The notes beneath the pieces were generated by a model. That model worked only from the letters and a program-made list of their open reading frames with translations. It did no database searches and was not told the origin of the DNA. From Pseudoflavonifractor sp. An184 (lineage in GTDB: Bacteria; Bacillota; Clostridia; Oscillospirales; Oscillospiraceae): 64,000 nt of DNA. Each line of letters begins with the position of its first letter. Positions within the stretch are counted from its first letter, which is position 1. Location: assembly GCF_002160305.1 (NCBI RefSeq), contig NZ_NFKI01000007.1, positions 17,571 to 81,570 on the forward strand, written 5' to 3'. Below are positions 39,596 to 48,560 of the stretch, in pieces. The position numbers and the translations under genes are program-made.

Positions 39596-41099
39596 GTCTG
39601 TTGACAAAGTGACTTATGATCATGGGTTGACAGGATGAGGGGGAAGAAAAAAGACGCCCCATGGCGTCAATCTGCGTTTCGTATCAATCTTTTGAGGTTC
39701 AAGGCCGCGGCGGAAAGGAGGCAGTGGTCCTCCGCTGCCTCTCGTCCCCGCCGCAAAAGCCGTGTTAAGTTGTGGCAGCGTTTCTGGATGGCAAAAGAGC
39801 CCTCGCACCAGATCTGCCGCAGCCTCAGCGCCTCCCGGTACTCCGGCTGGGTACGCCGCTCCAGGTTTTTTCGGCGCTGGGGCATGAAATAGCTGTGCTC
39901 CAGCTTCCGGGCGCCCCGCCTGTCCTCTGGCCTCAGGCACTGTGAGCGGAATGGACAGCTTTGGCAGTCCCGCTTGTCTGCCAGATACAGCCGGTACAGC
40001 CCGCTGGCGCTGCGGTGGAGGGTATTCAGCTTCAGCAGTTTGTCGTTGGGACAGACGTATGCGTCCAGGCTTTCCTCATATCGGAACGCCTCCCGCTTCA
40101 GTTCTACGCTGGTACGGTCATGGGCCGTCTGAGGCCGGACGAAAAACCGGATGCCCAGATCATCCAATACCCGGTGGGCCAGAGGGAAGTCATAGGCGGC
40201 ATCCGCCGCCGCGGCCTGGATAGGGAGGACAGCCCGGTGAACATGCTCCAACTGCTCCAGGTAGGGCACGGAGTCATAGACGTCGCCGGGCGTCACCCTC
40301 ACATCCAGGATGACACCGTGGTCGGTGTCCACCGTCTGGTGAGAGAGGTAATACTGTCCCCTGGGCTTCCCGGGGCGCTTCATGTGACCCGCCTCTGGGT
40401 CTGTCCGGCTTACCCGCTTCTTCGTCTGCCGCCGGTCTTTCTTGACCTGCTTTGTCCGGGACTTGCGCCGCCTCCCCGTCTTGCGCTCCAGCTCCGCCAG
40501 CCCCTCCTCCTCATAGGCATCCAGCCGCTCCCAGTACACCCCGGGCTCCTCTGTCAGCTCCACCTGCTCCTCCGAGGCCCGGGAGGCGTTGGCCTTCACA
40601 TGGGTGGAGTCTGTCCCCACCAGCCGCCCGCTGGCCAGCCCATTGGCGATGCACTGCCCCACGACCTCCTCAAACAACCGGCGAAATACTTTGCGGAAGG
40701 CCGGCTTCCTCCGCCGCAGCTGGCTGATCGTGCTGTGGTCCGGCACCCGGTCAAACAGGTCCAGTCCCAGATACCACCGCAGGGCCACATCCGTCTGGAC
40801 GCGCTGCTCGATCTGCCGCTCTGACGGTATCCCGTACAGAAAGCCCACCAGCAGATATTTCACCAGCACCACCGGGTCAATGGGAGGACGGCCGTACCGC
40901 CGGCTATACAGATGGGACGTTTCCTCATATACAAAGGACAGGTCCAGCACACCCTCCAGCCGACGCAAATAGTGCTCCCTCGGCACCAATTCCTCTATCG
41001 TTACCATGTGTACGGCCAGCTGCATTCCCATCACCGTTCCTATCTCATTTCCTCTTATTTTACCATATTTCTCCCCCAATTTTGACTTTGTCAACAGAC
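39596..41099 (-). mobile_element. IS1182-type insertion sequence
   Basis: The perfect 15-bp terminal inverted repeats GTCTGTTGACAAAGT (39596-39610) and ACTTTGTCAACAGAC (41085-41099) bound a 1504-bp element with one transposase gene reading leftward. Flanks on both sides carry a short AAAGTG word, but no convincing longer target duplication is seen. The element is complete and potentially active. It sits inside other mobile-element DNA, so it arrived second. Confidence 0.85.
39667..41031 (-). CDS. IS1182 family transposase
   Basis: 454 residues from the ATG at 41031 (MGMQLAVHMVTIEEL); an upstream extension of the frame has no ribosome site and leaves the element. The N-terminal domain has RRYGRPPIDPVVLVKYLLVG and DVALRWYLGL, the DUF772 signature of IS1182/IS5-like transposases. 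The DDE catalytic part includes LVGTDSTHVKANASR (first Asp), AAAADAAYDFP (second Asp) and a late Glu in IWCEGSFAIQKR. A Cys group CQSCPFRSQC precedes the last Glu, as usual. It cuts and pastes the element. Confidence 0.9.
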   Translation of the reverse strand: MGMQLAVHMVTIEELVPREHYLRRLEGVLDLSFVYEETSHLYSRRYGRPPIDPVVLVKYLLVGFLYGIPSERQIEQRVQTDVALRWYLGLDLFDRVPDHSTISQLRRRKPAFRKVFRRLFEEVVGQCIANGLASGRLVGTDSTHVKANASRASEEQVELTEEPGVYWERLDAYEEEGLAELERKTGRRRKSRTKQVKKDRRQTKKRVSRTDPEAGHMKRPGKPRGQYYLSHQTVDTDHGVILDVRVTPGDVYDSVPYLEQLEHVHRAVLPIQAAAADAAYDFPLAHRVLDDLGIRFFVRPQTAHDRTSVELKREAFRYEESLDAYVCPNDKLLKLNTLHRSASGLYRLYLADKRDCQSCPFRSQCLRPEDRRGARKLEHSYFMPQRRKNLERRTQPEYREALRLRQIWCEGSFAIQKRCHNLTRLLRRGREAAEDHCLLSAAALNLKRLIRNAD

Positions 41100-41440
41100 C
41101 CAAAGTGTCCCGAAGTTGTGGCCACACTCCCGGAAAAATAGCAGGACAGCGGGCAACCGTCAAGACTGAAATGAACGGGTTTGCACCCGGTCTTGACCGC
41201 CGTCCGCCGCCCCGCTGAATGGGTGGACAAGGCGGCCAATCTCTCAAAGTGCTTGGCCGCTCTCTTTCTGATTTTGGAGCGTTTCTTTTCTAAAAATTGA
41301 AATGGGCGGGAAGCCATTTTAGGGCTTTCCCGCATTGATTACCCTTTAGCAAAGACGGGCGTGACTGTCAACGGCGGCGCATGAAATGCGCCGTTTATCT
41401 TGACCGTTGACTGGCTCGGCTGGCTTTGCTATCTTTATCC
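41100..41440. other. non-coding remnant of mobile-element DNA
   Basis: No supported gene. It contains several imperfect hairpins, for example GGGCGGGAAGCC with GGGCTTTCCCGC (about 41307-41333) and GGCGCAT-GAA-ATGCGCC (about 41377-41393) between two TGAC/GTCA-rich words. The arrangement resembles non-coding ends of Tn1549-like elements. Continuity with 39224-39595 across the insertion sequence suggests one interrupted remnant. Confidence 0.45.
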
Positions 41441-41923
41441 TTAAAATAGCGTCAATATATATCCGTCTATTATGGCGATTATCAGATACAAGATAAATCC
41501 TCGAATAAACGACTGTATATGTTTCTGCGGATTTTGATACAATTCTTTTTCAGGTATTTTTGTAAAGCGAATACGTTTCGTATTCCTCCACCATAAAAGG
41601 TCAATGATTAGCAAATCAAATATATTCAGGCTTTGTCCAATTATATTTAGGCAAATGAAATTATGATAAAAGTTATTTTCTCTAATAAACAATCCTAATA
41701 TGAAAAATAAAGGCAGGAATAGTAGAAAATTCGATATAAATACTATTATTTTATTGCTTTCTTTAAAGCGTCCCTGATACTCTATAATTTCCTTTATTTG
41801 ATTTTGCACCTTATCTGGATAAGATGAATAGTTTTTCAAATTTTTATCATCAGTGCCTGTTCCACCAAAACAAAGCAGAAAAAAGATAATACATAAAATT
41901 ATAGTTTCGATTGCTAAAATCAT
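41441..41923 (-). CDS. AT-rich small membrane protein
   Basis: 160 residues with four hydrophobic helices (ILAIETIILCIIFFLLCF; IVFISNFLLFLPLFFILGLF; NIFDLLIIDLLWW; GFILYLIIAIIDGYILTLF) and basic loops. No conserved motif is recognised. It is strongly AT-rich compared with the host region. The gene lies 21 bases after the esterase on the same strand and is probably co-transcribed with it; the pair looks like cargo from a low-GC Firmicute. Confidence 0.6.
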   Translation of the reverse strand: MILAIETIILCIIFFLLCFGGTGTDDKNLKNYSSYPDKVQNQIKEIIEYQGRFKESNKIIVFISNFLLFLPLFFILGLFIRENNFYHNFICLNIIGQSLNIFDLLIIDLLWWRNTKRIRFTKIPEKELYQNPQKHIQSFIRGFILYLIIAIIDGYILTLF

Positions 41924-41944
41924 TTGCTAATGCTCCTATAATAC

Positions 41945-42871
41945 TTACAATTTAATATTTTTATTTTCACAAATTTTCTGGCATATTTCTTTATGCGCTG
42001 ATTTCCCTTCTGGAAAAAAAGATACCATCGGGTAGCAGTGACACATTCCCTTTCCCACATTTAATGTATAGGTTACATTTTCCGCTTTACAAGCTTTTAC
42101 GAAATTTTCAGCACAAGCATATAGCACTTCGTCGCTACCATACCAAAAATGAATATCTGGTAAGCCTTTAAAATTACCGAGTGTACCTGATAGCATATAA
42201 TCTGGAACACTTTCGCCATGTTGCATAAGTGTTCTTACATTTTCCATAAAAGCAACATCTACCATAATATCCTTTGCATTTAATTCTTTCATTTTATTCA
42301 GTTGCACATTGCTATCAGGACAGCACCCCGGTGAACACGCCACAATTCTATGCGGCATAGGCAAGGGGTGATCTAAAGTGTTGTTGTATAGGCAAACACC
42401 AATAGCTAAAGCTGCTCCAGACGAAAAACCGAGTAGCGTAATATTCTCTGCGCCATAAACCGCAACCATTTTTCGGTAAGTATCAAACACCATCTTATAA
42501 GTTTCTAAAATACTATTTCGAGTACAAAGAGGATAATAAGGAAACCATACATCCATATTACAGTCCGCCCCATATTCCCCGGCGCATTTTACGTCACCCC
42601 CATCTGGACCAATAATCATTCCGCCACCAAAGAAAAATAATATTGCTTTTTCTGTCCGTTGTTGGTGTTTCTGAATAGACAGACAATGATACTTCCCATT
42701 CATTATAGGAATATCGTTATAAATATACTTGCGATTTTTCGGTATTTGAAAATTTCGATTTTTATTAAGATGTTCTGCTTTTATTATGAGTCTGTTCAAT
42801 GGCAACTGAAACATTTTTTTGAATCCTAATACCCGTAATGCACTTTTAGCTATACTATATCGAATACTCAT
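41945..42871 (-). CDS. alpha/beta hydrolase (HSL-type esterase-like)
   Basis: 308 residues. The nucleophile elbow GFSSGAA (Ser about 150), a late Asp in WYGSDEV and His in GMCHCYPM give a full catalytic triad. The oxyanion element reads FFFGGGMI, so the first His of the usual HGGG motif is replaced by Phe. HSL-family enzymes hydrolyse small esters. The substitution may narrow substrate or alter activity. AT-rich like its downstream partner and unlike the flanking chromosome-like DNA, so probably transferred. Confidence 0.8.
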   Translation of the reverse strand: MSIRYSIAKSALRVLGFKKMFQLPLNRLIIKAEHLNKNRNFQIPKNRKYIYNDIPIMNGKYHCLSIQKHQQRTEKAILFFFGGGMIIGPDGGDVKCAGEYGADCNMDVWFPYYPLCTRNSILETYKMVFDTYRKMVAVYGAENITLLGFSSGAALAIGVCLYNNTLDHPLPMPHRIVACSPGCCPDSNVQLNKMKELNAKDIMVDVAFMENVRTLMQHGESVPDYMLSGTLGNFKGLPDIHFWYGSDEVLYACAENFVKACKAENVTYTLNVGKGMCHCYPMVSFFPEGKSAHKEICQKICENKNIKL

Positions 42872-42953
42872 AATACGACTTCCTTTCTATTTATCAAATG
42901 ATTAGTGAAAACTAATTCACTTGTAACACCTTTTCTGATTGTTGAATAGTCTA

Positions 42954-43757
42954 TTACTTCTTCTCCATTTGCTCTATCAGCTTCTTCGCCAACTTCTGAA
43001 ACAAGTCGGAGGTTTCCTCGTCCATCGGTGCAAGCTGTCCGATCTGTCCGGCAACCATCGCCGTTACATCGTCAATGGAAAGTGGTGTTTGCTTCTGCTT
43101 CGCCAATGCGTCCCGCATGGTCTGGAACATGGCGGCGGTCACAGCTTCCCCCGGCTGTTCTCCGTTGTCTATGTCTTTCTTAATATCCCGCAGGATAGCA
43201 AGGAACACGCTCTTGATTTTCTCAATCTCCGCTTCATGCTCCCCCATCTTCTGGGCGTTCAAAACTTGTAAATCCTGTCTTGCTTCTGCCCGGTGTTCCG
43301 GGTGTTCTTTCATCAGGTCGGACAGGGAAGCCGTTGCCATCTCGATAAGCTGGTTTCGTGCTGTTATCCCCTTTGCCGCCGTGTCTTGAAAATAAATCCG
43401 TATCAAATCTATCAGCTTTGGAAAGTTCCTGTGTTCCAGTAAGCGATTGAGGATTTGCACATCGACTGTGCCCGTCACAAGCCCCCTCACGGCTCCCTCG
43501 GATAAGCCCAATTCAGAAATATCATAGCTTTTGCGGACGCTCACGGTGGACAAGCCCAGTATGTAGTCCGTCGATACCTTAAATTCCTTTGCCACTCCCA
43601 TGAGAATATCACTGCTGACCGTTCTCGTTTCACCGCTGACAATGCGGCTCAACTGGGAAGCGGAAACGCCTATCTTCTCCGCAAGTTCCTTTTGTGTGAT
43701 GTGATTCCCGTTGCATAAATCGGAAATTCGCTGTCCGGGTGTTCCGGGTAAAGCCAT
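42954..43757 (-). CDS. XRE-family repressor of mobile-element type
   Basis: Start ATG 43757 (MALPGTPGQRISDLC) with GGAGGTGCGTGTTT upstream; 267 residues. Residues about 8-65 are a typical XRE helix-turn-helix (ITQKELAEKIGVSASQLSRI). The rest is a long helical domain with LVTGTVDVQILNRLLEH and a C-terminal QLAPMDEETSDLFQK. Homologous-looking regulators occur in Tn1549-like ICEs. It has its own promoter overlapping a 5-bp-arm palindrome, so it probably represses itself. Confidence 0.8.
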   Translation of the reverse strand: MALPGTPGQRISDLCNGNHITQKELAEKIGVSASQLSRIVSGETRTVSSDILMGVAKEFKVSTDYILGLSTVSVRKSYDISELGLSEGAVRGLVTGTVDVQILNRLLEHRNFPKLIDLIRIYFQDTAAKGITARNQLIEMATASLSDLMKEHPEHRAEARQDLQVLNAQKMGEHEAEIEKIKSVFLAILRDIKKDIDNGEQPGEAVTAAMFQTMRDALAKQKQTPLSIDDVTAMVAGQIGQLAPMDEETSDLFQKLAKKLIEQMEKK

Positions 43758-43784
43758 AAACACGCACCTCCTCCGCATACTTCC

Positions 43785-43812
43785 ATTATACAGAATGATT
43801 GCAAAAATGCAA
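43785..43812 (-). promoter_or_regulatory. promoter and operator of the XRE repressor
   Basis: On the minus strand TTGCAT (43812-43807), 16-base spacer, TATAAT (43790-43785). The -35 box lies inside the palindrome TTGCA-AAAA-TGCAA (43799-43812), placing a repressor site exactly over it. Confidence 0.7.
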
Positions 43813-43837
43813 TTTCCAAAGTGTAAACTTCATCAAA

Positions 43838-44581
43838 ATGCAGTACTATCAGCTCCTGAAGCTGGCCGGGAAGTCCATGCTGGAGCGGATCGGCGAGGTG
43901 GAGCGGGAGCGGGGCGAATATCGGACCTACATCGAGCAGTGGGTCCACGAGGTCAAGACGCCCATCACCGCGCTGAAGCTGCTGTGTGAGAACAACCACT
44001 CCCCCTTTTCCCGGGAGGTGCTGGCGGAGCTGGAGAACATCAACCGCTGTGCGGAGCAGGCCCTCTACTACGCCCGCAGCGAGCACACAGAGAAGGACTA
44101 CTCCATCCGGGAGATGAGCCTGGCGGATGTGGTGCATGGGGCCATCGCCGACAATAAGTATCTGCTGCGGCAGTGCGATATGGCCATCACGGTGGATGAC
44201 CTGGAGATAGTCGTCTATGCCGACGATAAATGGGTGCGCTTTATCCTCAATCAGATCATCAGCAACGCAGTCAAGTACCGCTCCCCGGAGCAGCCCGTCC
44301 TGCACATCTTCACGGAGCGGTCGGGGGACCAGGTGCTCCTGTCTGTTGCGGACAACGGGCTCGGCATCCCGGAGAGCGATCTGCCGCGGATCTTCGAGAA
44401 GGGCTTTACCGGCCAGAACGGGCGGACCATCCACAGCTCCACCGGCATCGGCCTGTATCTCTGCAAGCGTCTGTGCGACAAGCTGGGGATCGGGCTGTCC
44501 GCATCCTCAGCTGGCGGCAGCGGGACCACCATCACCCTCGCCTTCCATATCAACGACTTTATCACAGGGGTGCAGAGCTGA
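43838..44581 (+). pseudogene. BceS-type sensor kinase lacking its membrane sensor half
   Basis: About 247 residues remain: the tail of the linker (YYQLLKLAGKSMLERIGEV), phospho-His in WVHEVKTPITALK, and a complete ATPase domain (NQIISNAVKYRS, VADNGLGIP, STGIGLYLCKRL). Intact BceS kinases are about 330 residues with two N-terminal membrane helices, which are missing here; an in-frame stop precedes at 43796. The ATG at 43838 has no ribosome site. The cut coincides with the end of the XRE-repressor promoter, so insertion and deletion removed the 5' part and the cognate regulator. A soluble kinase might still be made from readthrough transcription. Confidence 0.75.
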
Positions 44582-44593
44582 CCGGTTCTGCAC

Positions 44594-44613
44594 TTCTTAC
44601 ATTTTTGTAAGAA
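44594..44613. promoter_or_regulatory. BceR-type operator upstream of the first BceAB-like transporter
   Basis: TTCTTAC (44594-44600), six bases, GTAAGAA (44607-44613): a perfect 7-bp-arm palindrome. TACAAT at 44655-44660 could be the -10; no good -35 lies 17 bases before it, as expected for an activator-dependent promoter. The same TTAC-N6-GTAA core occurs at 52718-52737 and 54511-54526. Confidence 0.7.
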
Positions 44614-44694
44614 CTGTGAAAGAAAAGTTGATACAAAAGCGGCCGCGCGGCAGGTACAATAGGGGCAAGAAACGAACATTGGGAGGCAGGACAC

Positions 44695-45462
44695 ATGGAG
44701 CCTATCTTGAAGCTGGAGCACATTCAGAAATACTACGGCAATGAAGGGAATCTCACAAAAGCCATCCAGGACATCAGTTTTTCCGTTGCGGAGGGTGAGT
44801 TTTTAGGGATTATGGGGGCCTCTGGATCTGGCAAGACCACCCTGCTCAACTGTATCTCCACCATTGATACTGTCAGCGCCGGCCACATCTATCTGGAGGG
44901 GACGGACGTGACGGAGCTGCGGCCCAAATCCCTGGCCCGGTTCCGCCGGGAAAACCTGGGCTTCGTCTTCCAGGACTTCAATCTGCTGGATACCCTGACC
45001 ATCTCCGAGAATATCGCGCTGGCCCTCGCCATCAACGGGGCGCCCGCCGGTGAGGTGGAGCCCCGCATCCGGGAGATGGCCGGGAAGCTGAATATCCGGG
45101 ACATCCTGGATAAGTACCCCTACCAGGTGTCCGGCGGCCAGAAGCAGCGGTGTGCCTGCGCCCGGGCCATCATCAATCACCCCAAGCTGCTGTTGGCTGA
45201 CGAGCCCACCGGCGCGCTGGACAGCCACTCGGCGCAGATGCTCCTATCCACCATCCAGAGCATCAACGAGCAGCTGGGTGCCACCATCCTCATGGTGACC
45301 CACGATGCCTTCACCGCCAGTTACGCCAGTCGGATCCTGTTCCTGCAGGACGGGAAGATTTTTACGGAATTGAATAGGGGCAGCGACAGTCGGAGCGCCT
45401 TCTTTGAGAAGATCCTGCATGTCCTGACCCTGCTGGGAGGAGGGGAGAGCCATGTATGCTAA
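44695..45462 (+). CDS. BceA-like ABC transporter ATPase
   Basis: 255 residues with Walker A GASGSGKTT (about 41-49), Q-loop VFQDFNLLD, signature VSGGQKQR, Walker B LLLADEPTGALD and switch His in VTHDAF. The LolD/MacB/BceA group drives FtsX-type permeases. Fusion-like tail (ELNRGSDSRSAFFEKI) after the core is typical of BceA. It overlaps the permease gene by 11 bases. Role: detection and removal of cell-wall-targeting peptides together with the kinase and permease. Confidence 0.92.
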   Translation: MEPILKLEHIQKYYGNEGNLTKAIQDISFSVAEGEFLGIMGASGSGKTTLLNCISTIDTVSAGHIYLEGTDVTELRPKSLARFRRENLGFVFQDFNLLDTLTISENIALALAINGAPAGEVEPRIREMAGKLNIRDILDKYPYQVSGGQKQRCACARAIINHPKLLLADEPTGALDSHSAQMLLSTIQSINEQLGATILMVTHDAFTASYASRILFLQDGKIFTELNRGSDSRSAFFEKILHVLTLLGGGESHVC

Positions 45463-47692
45463 GCTCGTCCTCCGAAACGCCCGGCGGTCGATCCAGGACT
45501 ACCTGGTCTACCTCCTGACCATGACCATCTGCGTCACCCTGTTCTACTCCTTCCTCTCTATCTCCAGCAGCTACTACGAGCCGGATATTGGAACGGAGTA
45601 TGACTTCACCATGCTCAGTGACGGCATGAAGCTGGCCATCTGCGCCGTCACTCTGATCCTGCTGTTTCTGATCCGCTTCGTCAACCACTATATGCTCCGC
45701 CGGAAACAGCGGGAGTTTGCCCTCCAGTCCGTCATGGGGATGGAGCAGCGGACCATCGGCCGACTCTTCTTCGCGGAAACCTTCCTCATGGGGCTGGTGT
45801 CCATCGCCGCCGGGATCTTTCTGGGGGTGTTCTGCTCCCAGTTTATCACGGCGCTGCTGCTCACCTCCTATGGGAAGCAGTATGAGATCACCTGGACGCT
45901 GTTTCCGGACACCGTGCTGCTGACGGCGGGATTCTTCATTCTCAGTTTCCTGGTGGTGGGCCTCTCCAACACCCGGGCCATCCGGAAAATGAAAATCATC
46001 GACATGCTCACGGCGGACCGGGAGAATGGGCCGGAGTTTCGCAGGAGCCGCTGGATCTGGGTGCTTGCGATTTTCTTTGAAGTGTTCTCGGTCTGGATGT
46101 GCGTGACCGGGGTGCAGAAGGTCCTGTTCTACTGGGACAGCCGCTTTGCGCTGCCCGTGCAGCTCATGTTTTGGGGGAACATCCTGTTCCCGACCATGAG
46201 CCTGCTGTGGCCCGTCCTCTGGGCGCTCCGGCGGAGGAAGGGCGGGTTCCCGGCGCTCCTCTCCGGACTTCTGCTCTGCGCCCTTCTGAATACCATTGCG
46301 GCGGCCAGCGTGCCGGCGCTGAACAGCCGTTATCTTCTGGCCCTGGGAGGTGGGGGCGTCAATCAGTACCTGCTCTTTGTCCTGGTGGATCTGATCTTCT
46401 TAATCTGCGCTCTGCTCTATCTCGCCAGCAGCTTTCTCGTGGCGTGGAAGGGGGGGGCGCCGGAGCACCGCTACAAGGGAGAAAACCTGTTCTTCTTTGG
46501 GCAGATCATCTCCAAGCTGAGCACCACCAGAAAGACGATGTCGCTGACCTGTGTGACCCTGGTATTGGCCATCTTTCTGTTCATCGCCGCGCCGGTCCTG
46601 GTGGGGTGGGCCTCCGGATACCTGGACGAGCGCTCCATGTACGATGTGCAGATCTTCTCCCGGTATAACGACGTGTATGAGGAGGCGGACCTGCCCGACG
46701 ACAACTATGACGAGGTCACGGCGTACCTTGCCGGGCACCATATCCCCGTGGCCGGCGACTGCGCCTTCAGCCTGTACCTGCCGGAGCGGGCGGACTTCCA
46801 CAACCGGGTGAAATACGAGTTTCCTGTGGTGGCCATTGCCTTGAGCGACTATAACGCCATCCGGGAGATGCTGGGCTATGCGCCCATCGCCCTGGCGGAC
46901 GGCGAATTTGCGACCCAGTGGAAGGCCATCGCCACGGAGGAGGAGCGGGACAGCTTCCTGCGGGAGCATCCGCAGGTGCGGACCGATGCCGGCACGCTGA
47001 CCCTCTCGGCGCAGCCCTTCTATGAGGACTCCATCGGGGAGACGGCCTACAACTCCTACACGGATGTCCTCTACATCTTCCCGGACAGTGTCTGTGAGCA
47101 ACTGCTCCCGGTGATGCGCAACCGCTACATCACAACAGAGGAGGCCATCTCCTATGACAACGCCCGGGAACTGGAGCAGGCTTTTACCGGCCAGTACCCG
47201 GAGCTGGCTGACACCGGCGTATCCTACTCCATCCGGCTGAGCACCCTGCAGGTGAACAGCACGAAGGCCGGGAACTTCGTCCTGCAGGCCGCCATGCTCT
47301 ACGGGGCCGTAGTGCTGATGGTCATTTGCCTCACGGTACTGTCCCTGCAGCAGCTCCTGGACGCGGGCCAGTACCGCTATCGCTTCTCCGTCCTGCGGAA
47401 ACTGGGCGTGGAAGAGGGACGCATCGGAAGGCTGGTGCTCCGGCAGCTTGGAGTGTGGTTTGGGCTTCCCATCGCCGTAGCGATCCTCGTCTCAATGGTG
47501 GTGATCGCCTATTTCCTGCAGACCGTGTCCGCGGAGATCGCCGCCTACATCGGGTTCGGCACCCTGATGGCACAGATCGCTGTGACGGCGGGGATCCTGA
47601 TACTGCTGCTGATCTGCTATTTTCTCAGCACCTGGCTGCTGTTCAAAAAGGCCATTGGGACGGCGCCAGATGGGAGGGCGCTTCCCATATGA
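45452..47692 (+). CDS. BceB-like FtsX-domain permease
   Basis: 746 residues. An N-terminal helix (YLVYLLTMTICVTLFYSF), an FtsX-like helical block to about 270 with MLRRKQREFALQSVMGMEQ, further helices to about 390, a large extracellular domain (about 395-600), and the C-terminal FtsX core (FVLQAAMLYGAVVLMVICLT) give the 10-helix BceB plan. In Bce systems this permease is both transporter and the true sensor for the kinase. Here its kinase is truncated and its regulator gone, so signalling must use another pair or be lost. Confidence 0.9.
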   Translation: MYAKLVLRNARRSIQDYLVYLLTMTICVTLFYSFLSISSSYYEPDIGTEYDFTMLSDGMKLAICAVTLILLFLIRFVNHYMLRRKQREFALQSVMGMEQRTIGRLFFAETFLMGLVSIAAGIFLGVFCSQFITALLLTSYGKQYEITWTLFPDTVLLTAGFFILSFLVVGLSNTRAIRKMKIIDMLTADRENGPEFRRSRWIWVLAIFFEVFSVWMCVTGVQKVLFYWDSRFALPVQLMFWGNILFPTMSLLWPVLWALRRRKGGFPALLSGLLLCALLNTIAAASVPALNSRYLLALGGGGVNQYLLFVLVDLIFLICALLYLASSFLVAWKGGAPEHRYKGENLFFFGQIISKLSTTRKTMSLTCVTLVLAIFLFIAAPVLVGWASGYLDERSMYDVQIFSRYNDVYEEADLPDDNYDEVTAYLAGHHIPVAGDCAFSLYLPERADFHNRVKYEFPVVAIALSDYNAIREMLGYAPIALADGEFATQWKAIATEEERDSFLREHPQVRTDAGTLTLSAQPFYEDSIGETAYNSYTDVLYIFPDSVCEQLLPVMRNRYITTEEAISYDNARELEQAFTGQYPELADTGVSYSIRLSTLQVNSTKAGNFVLQAAMLYGAVVLMVICLTVLSLQQLLDAGQYRYRFSVLRKLGVEEGRIGRLVLRQLGVWFGLPIAVAILVSMVVIAYFLQTVSAEIAAYIGFGTLMAQIAVTAGILILLLICYFLSTWLLFKKAIGTAPDGRALPI

Positions 47693-47697
47693 AAGCA

Positions 47698-47729
47698 GGC
47701 GGCCGGCTTCGTCAAGCCGGCCGCCTTTT
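47698..47729 (+). terminator. rho-independent terminator
   Basis: GGCGGCCGGCTT (47698-47709), loop CGTC, AAGCCGGCCGCC (47714-47725), TTTT: a perfect 12-bp stem ending the bceAB-like operon. The 110 bases after it up to 47840 hold no further feature I can support. Confidence 0.92.
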
Positions 47730-47840
47730 GAGGATGCTCTTGTCTTCCCAACCAATAAAACATATAATAAGGGATAGGATCGGTGCCTCCAGGAACCGCT
47801 GAGCACTGACATAATTCCAGAATAGGGAGGGGGATGGATT

Positions 47841-48560
47841 TTGGTCAAGATTGCGATATGTGACGACGAAGAAAAGTCTGTTGCCCTACATGAGCGGATG
47901 GTCAGGGAGTGCCTGCAAGCGGCGGGGATCGGCTGTGAGATCACGACCTATACCCAGAGCCGCAATCTGCTTTATGACATAACCGACGACGCCTTTTTCT
48001 ACGATCTGATCCTGCTGGATATCGAAATGCCTGGGATCAGCGGTATGGAACTCCCGCAGCAGATCAAGGGATTTTTACCCAATGTCAGGATCATTTTTGT
48101 GACCTCGCACACGGAATATGCCATTGACGCTTTTGAATTATCCATCTTCCGCTATGTTCCAAAGAACAACCTGGAAGCAAAGCTGCCTGCCGCGGTGCTG
48201 GACGCCGCAAGACTGATCGAGCTGGAAGCCGGACAGGAGTACACCATCCAGACCGCCAGCCGCATGGAGAAGATCCCGTTCAAGGATATATTCTATGTCC
48301 AGCGGGATGGGAAAAACGCCATGATTGTATCAAGCGCCGGGACTGCGAAAGTCAGAAAGAGCCTGCAGCAGGTATTCGACGAACTGAACACGCCGGAGTT
48401 CATCTTTATTGACCGTGGCTGTATTGTCAATATCATCCACATTATGAAAATCAGCGACGGGATGGCGGTGCTCAAAAATGGAGAGCAGCTGCCCATCAGC
48501 CGTTCCCATCTGCAGGAGGTAAAGCAGAAGATCAATGAGTTCTGGGGGGCGCATATATGA
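47841..48560 (+). CDS. LytTR-family response regulator
   Basis: TTG start at 47841, 6-8 bases after GGGAGGGGGA. 239 residues: receiver with CDDEEKS, phospho-Asp in LILLDIEMPGISG, VTSHTEYA and the Lys of RYVPKN. The LytTR DNA-binding domain is C-terminal (IPFKDIFYVQRDGKNAMIVS, FIFIDRGCIVNIIHIMKI, LPISRSHLQEVKQ), as in AgrA/VirR. It binds direct repeats and activates. It overlaps the kinase by 4 bases. The ABC exporter operon starting at 50007 is the likely target. Confidence 0.92.
   Translation: MVKIAICDDEEKSVALHERMVRECLQAAGIGCEITTYTQSRNLLYDITDDAFFYDLILLDIEMPGISGMELPQQIKGFLPNVRIIFVTSHTEYAIDAFELSIFRYVPKNNLEAKLPAAVLDAARLIELEAGQEYTIQTASRMEKIPFKDIFYVQRDGKNAMIVSSAGTAKVRKSLQQVFDELNTPEFIFIDRGCIVNIIHIMKISDGMAVLKNGEQLPISRSHLQEVKQKINEFWGAHI

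Noticed and set aside
44628..44660. TTGATA...TACAAT as an ordinary promoter for the BceA-like gene
   Set aside because: The spacer is 21 bases, too long for a housekeeping promoter; activation from the palindrome at 44594-44613 is more likely.
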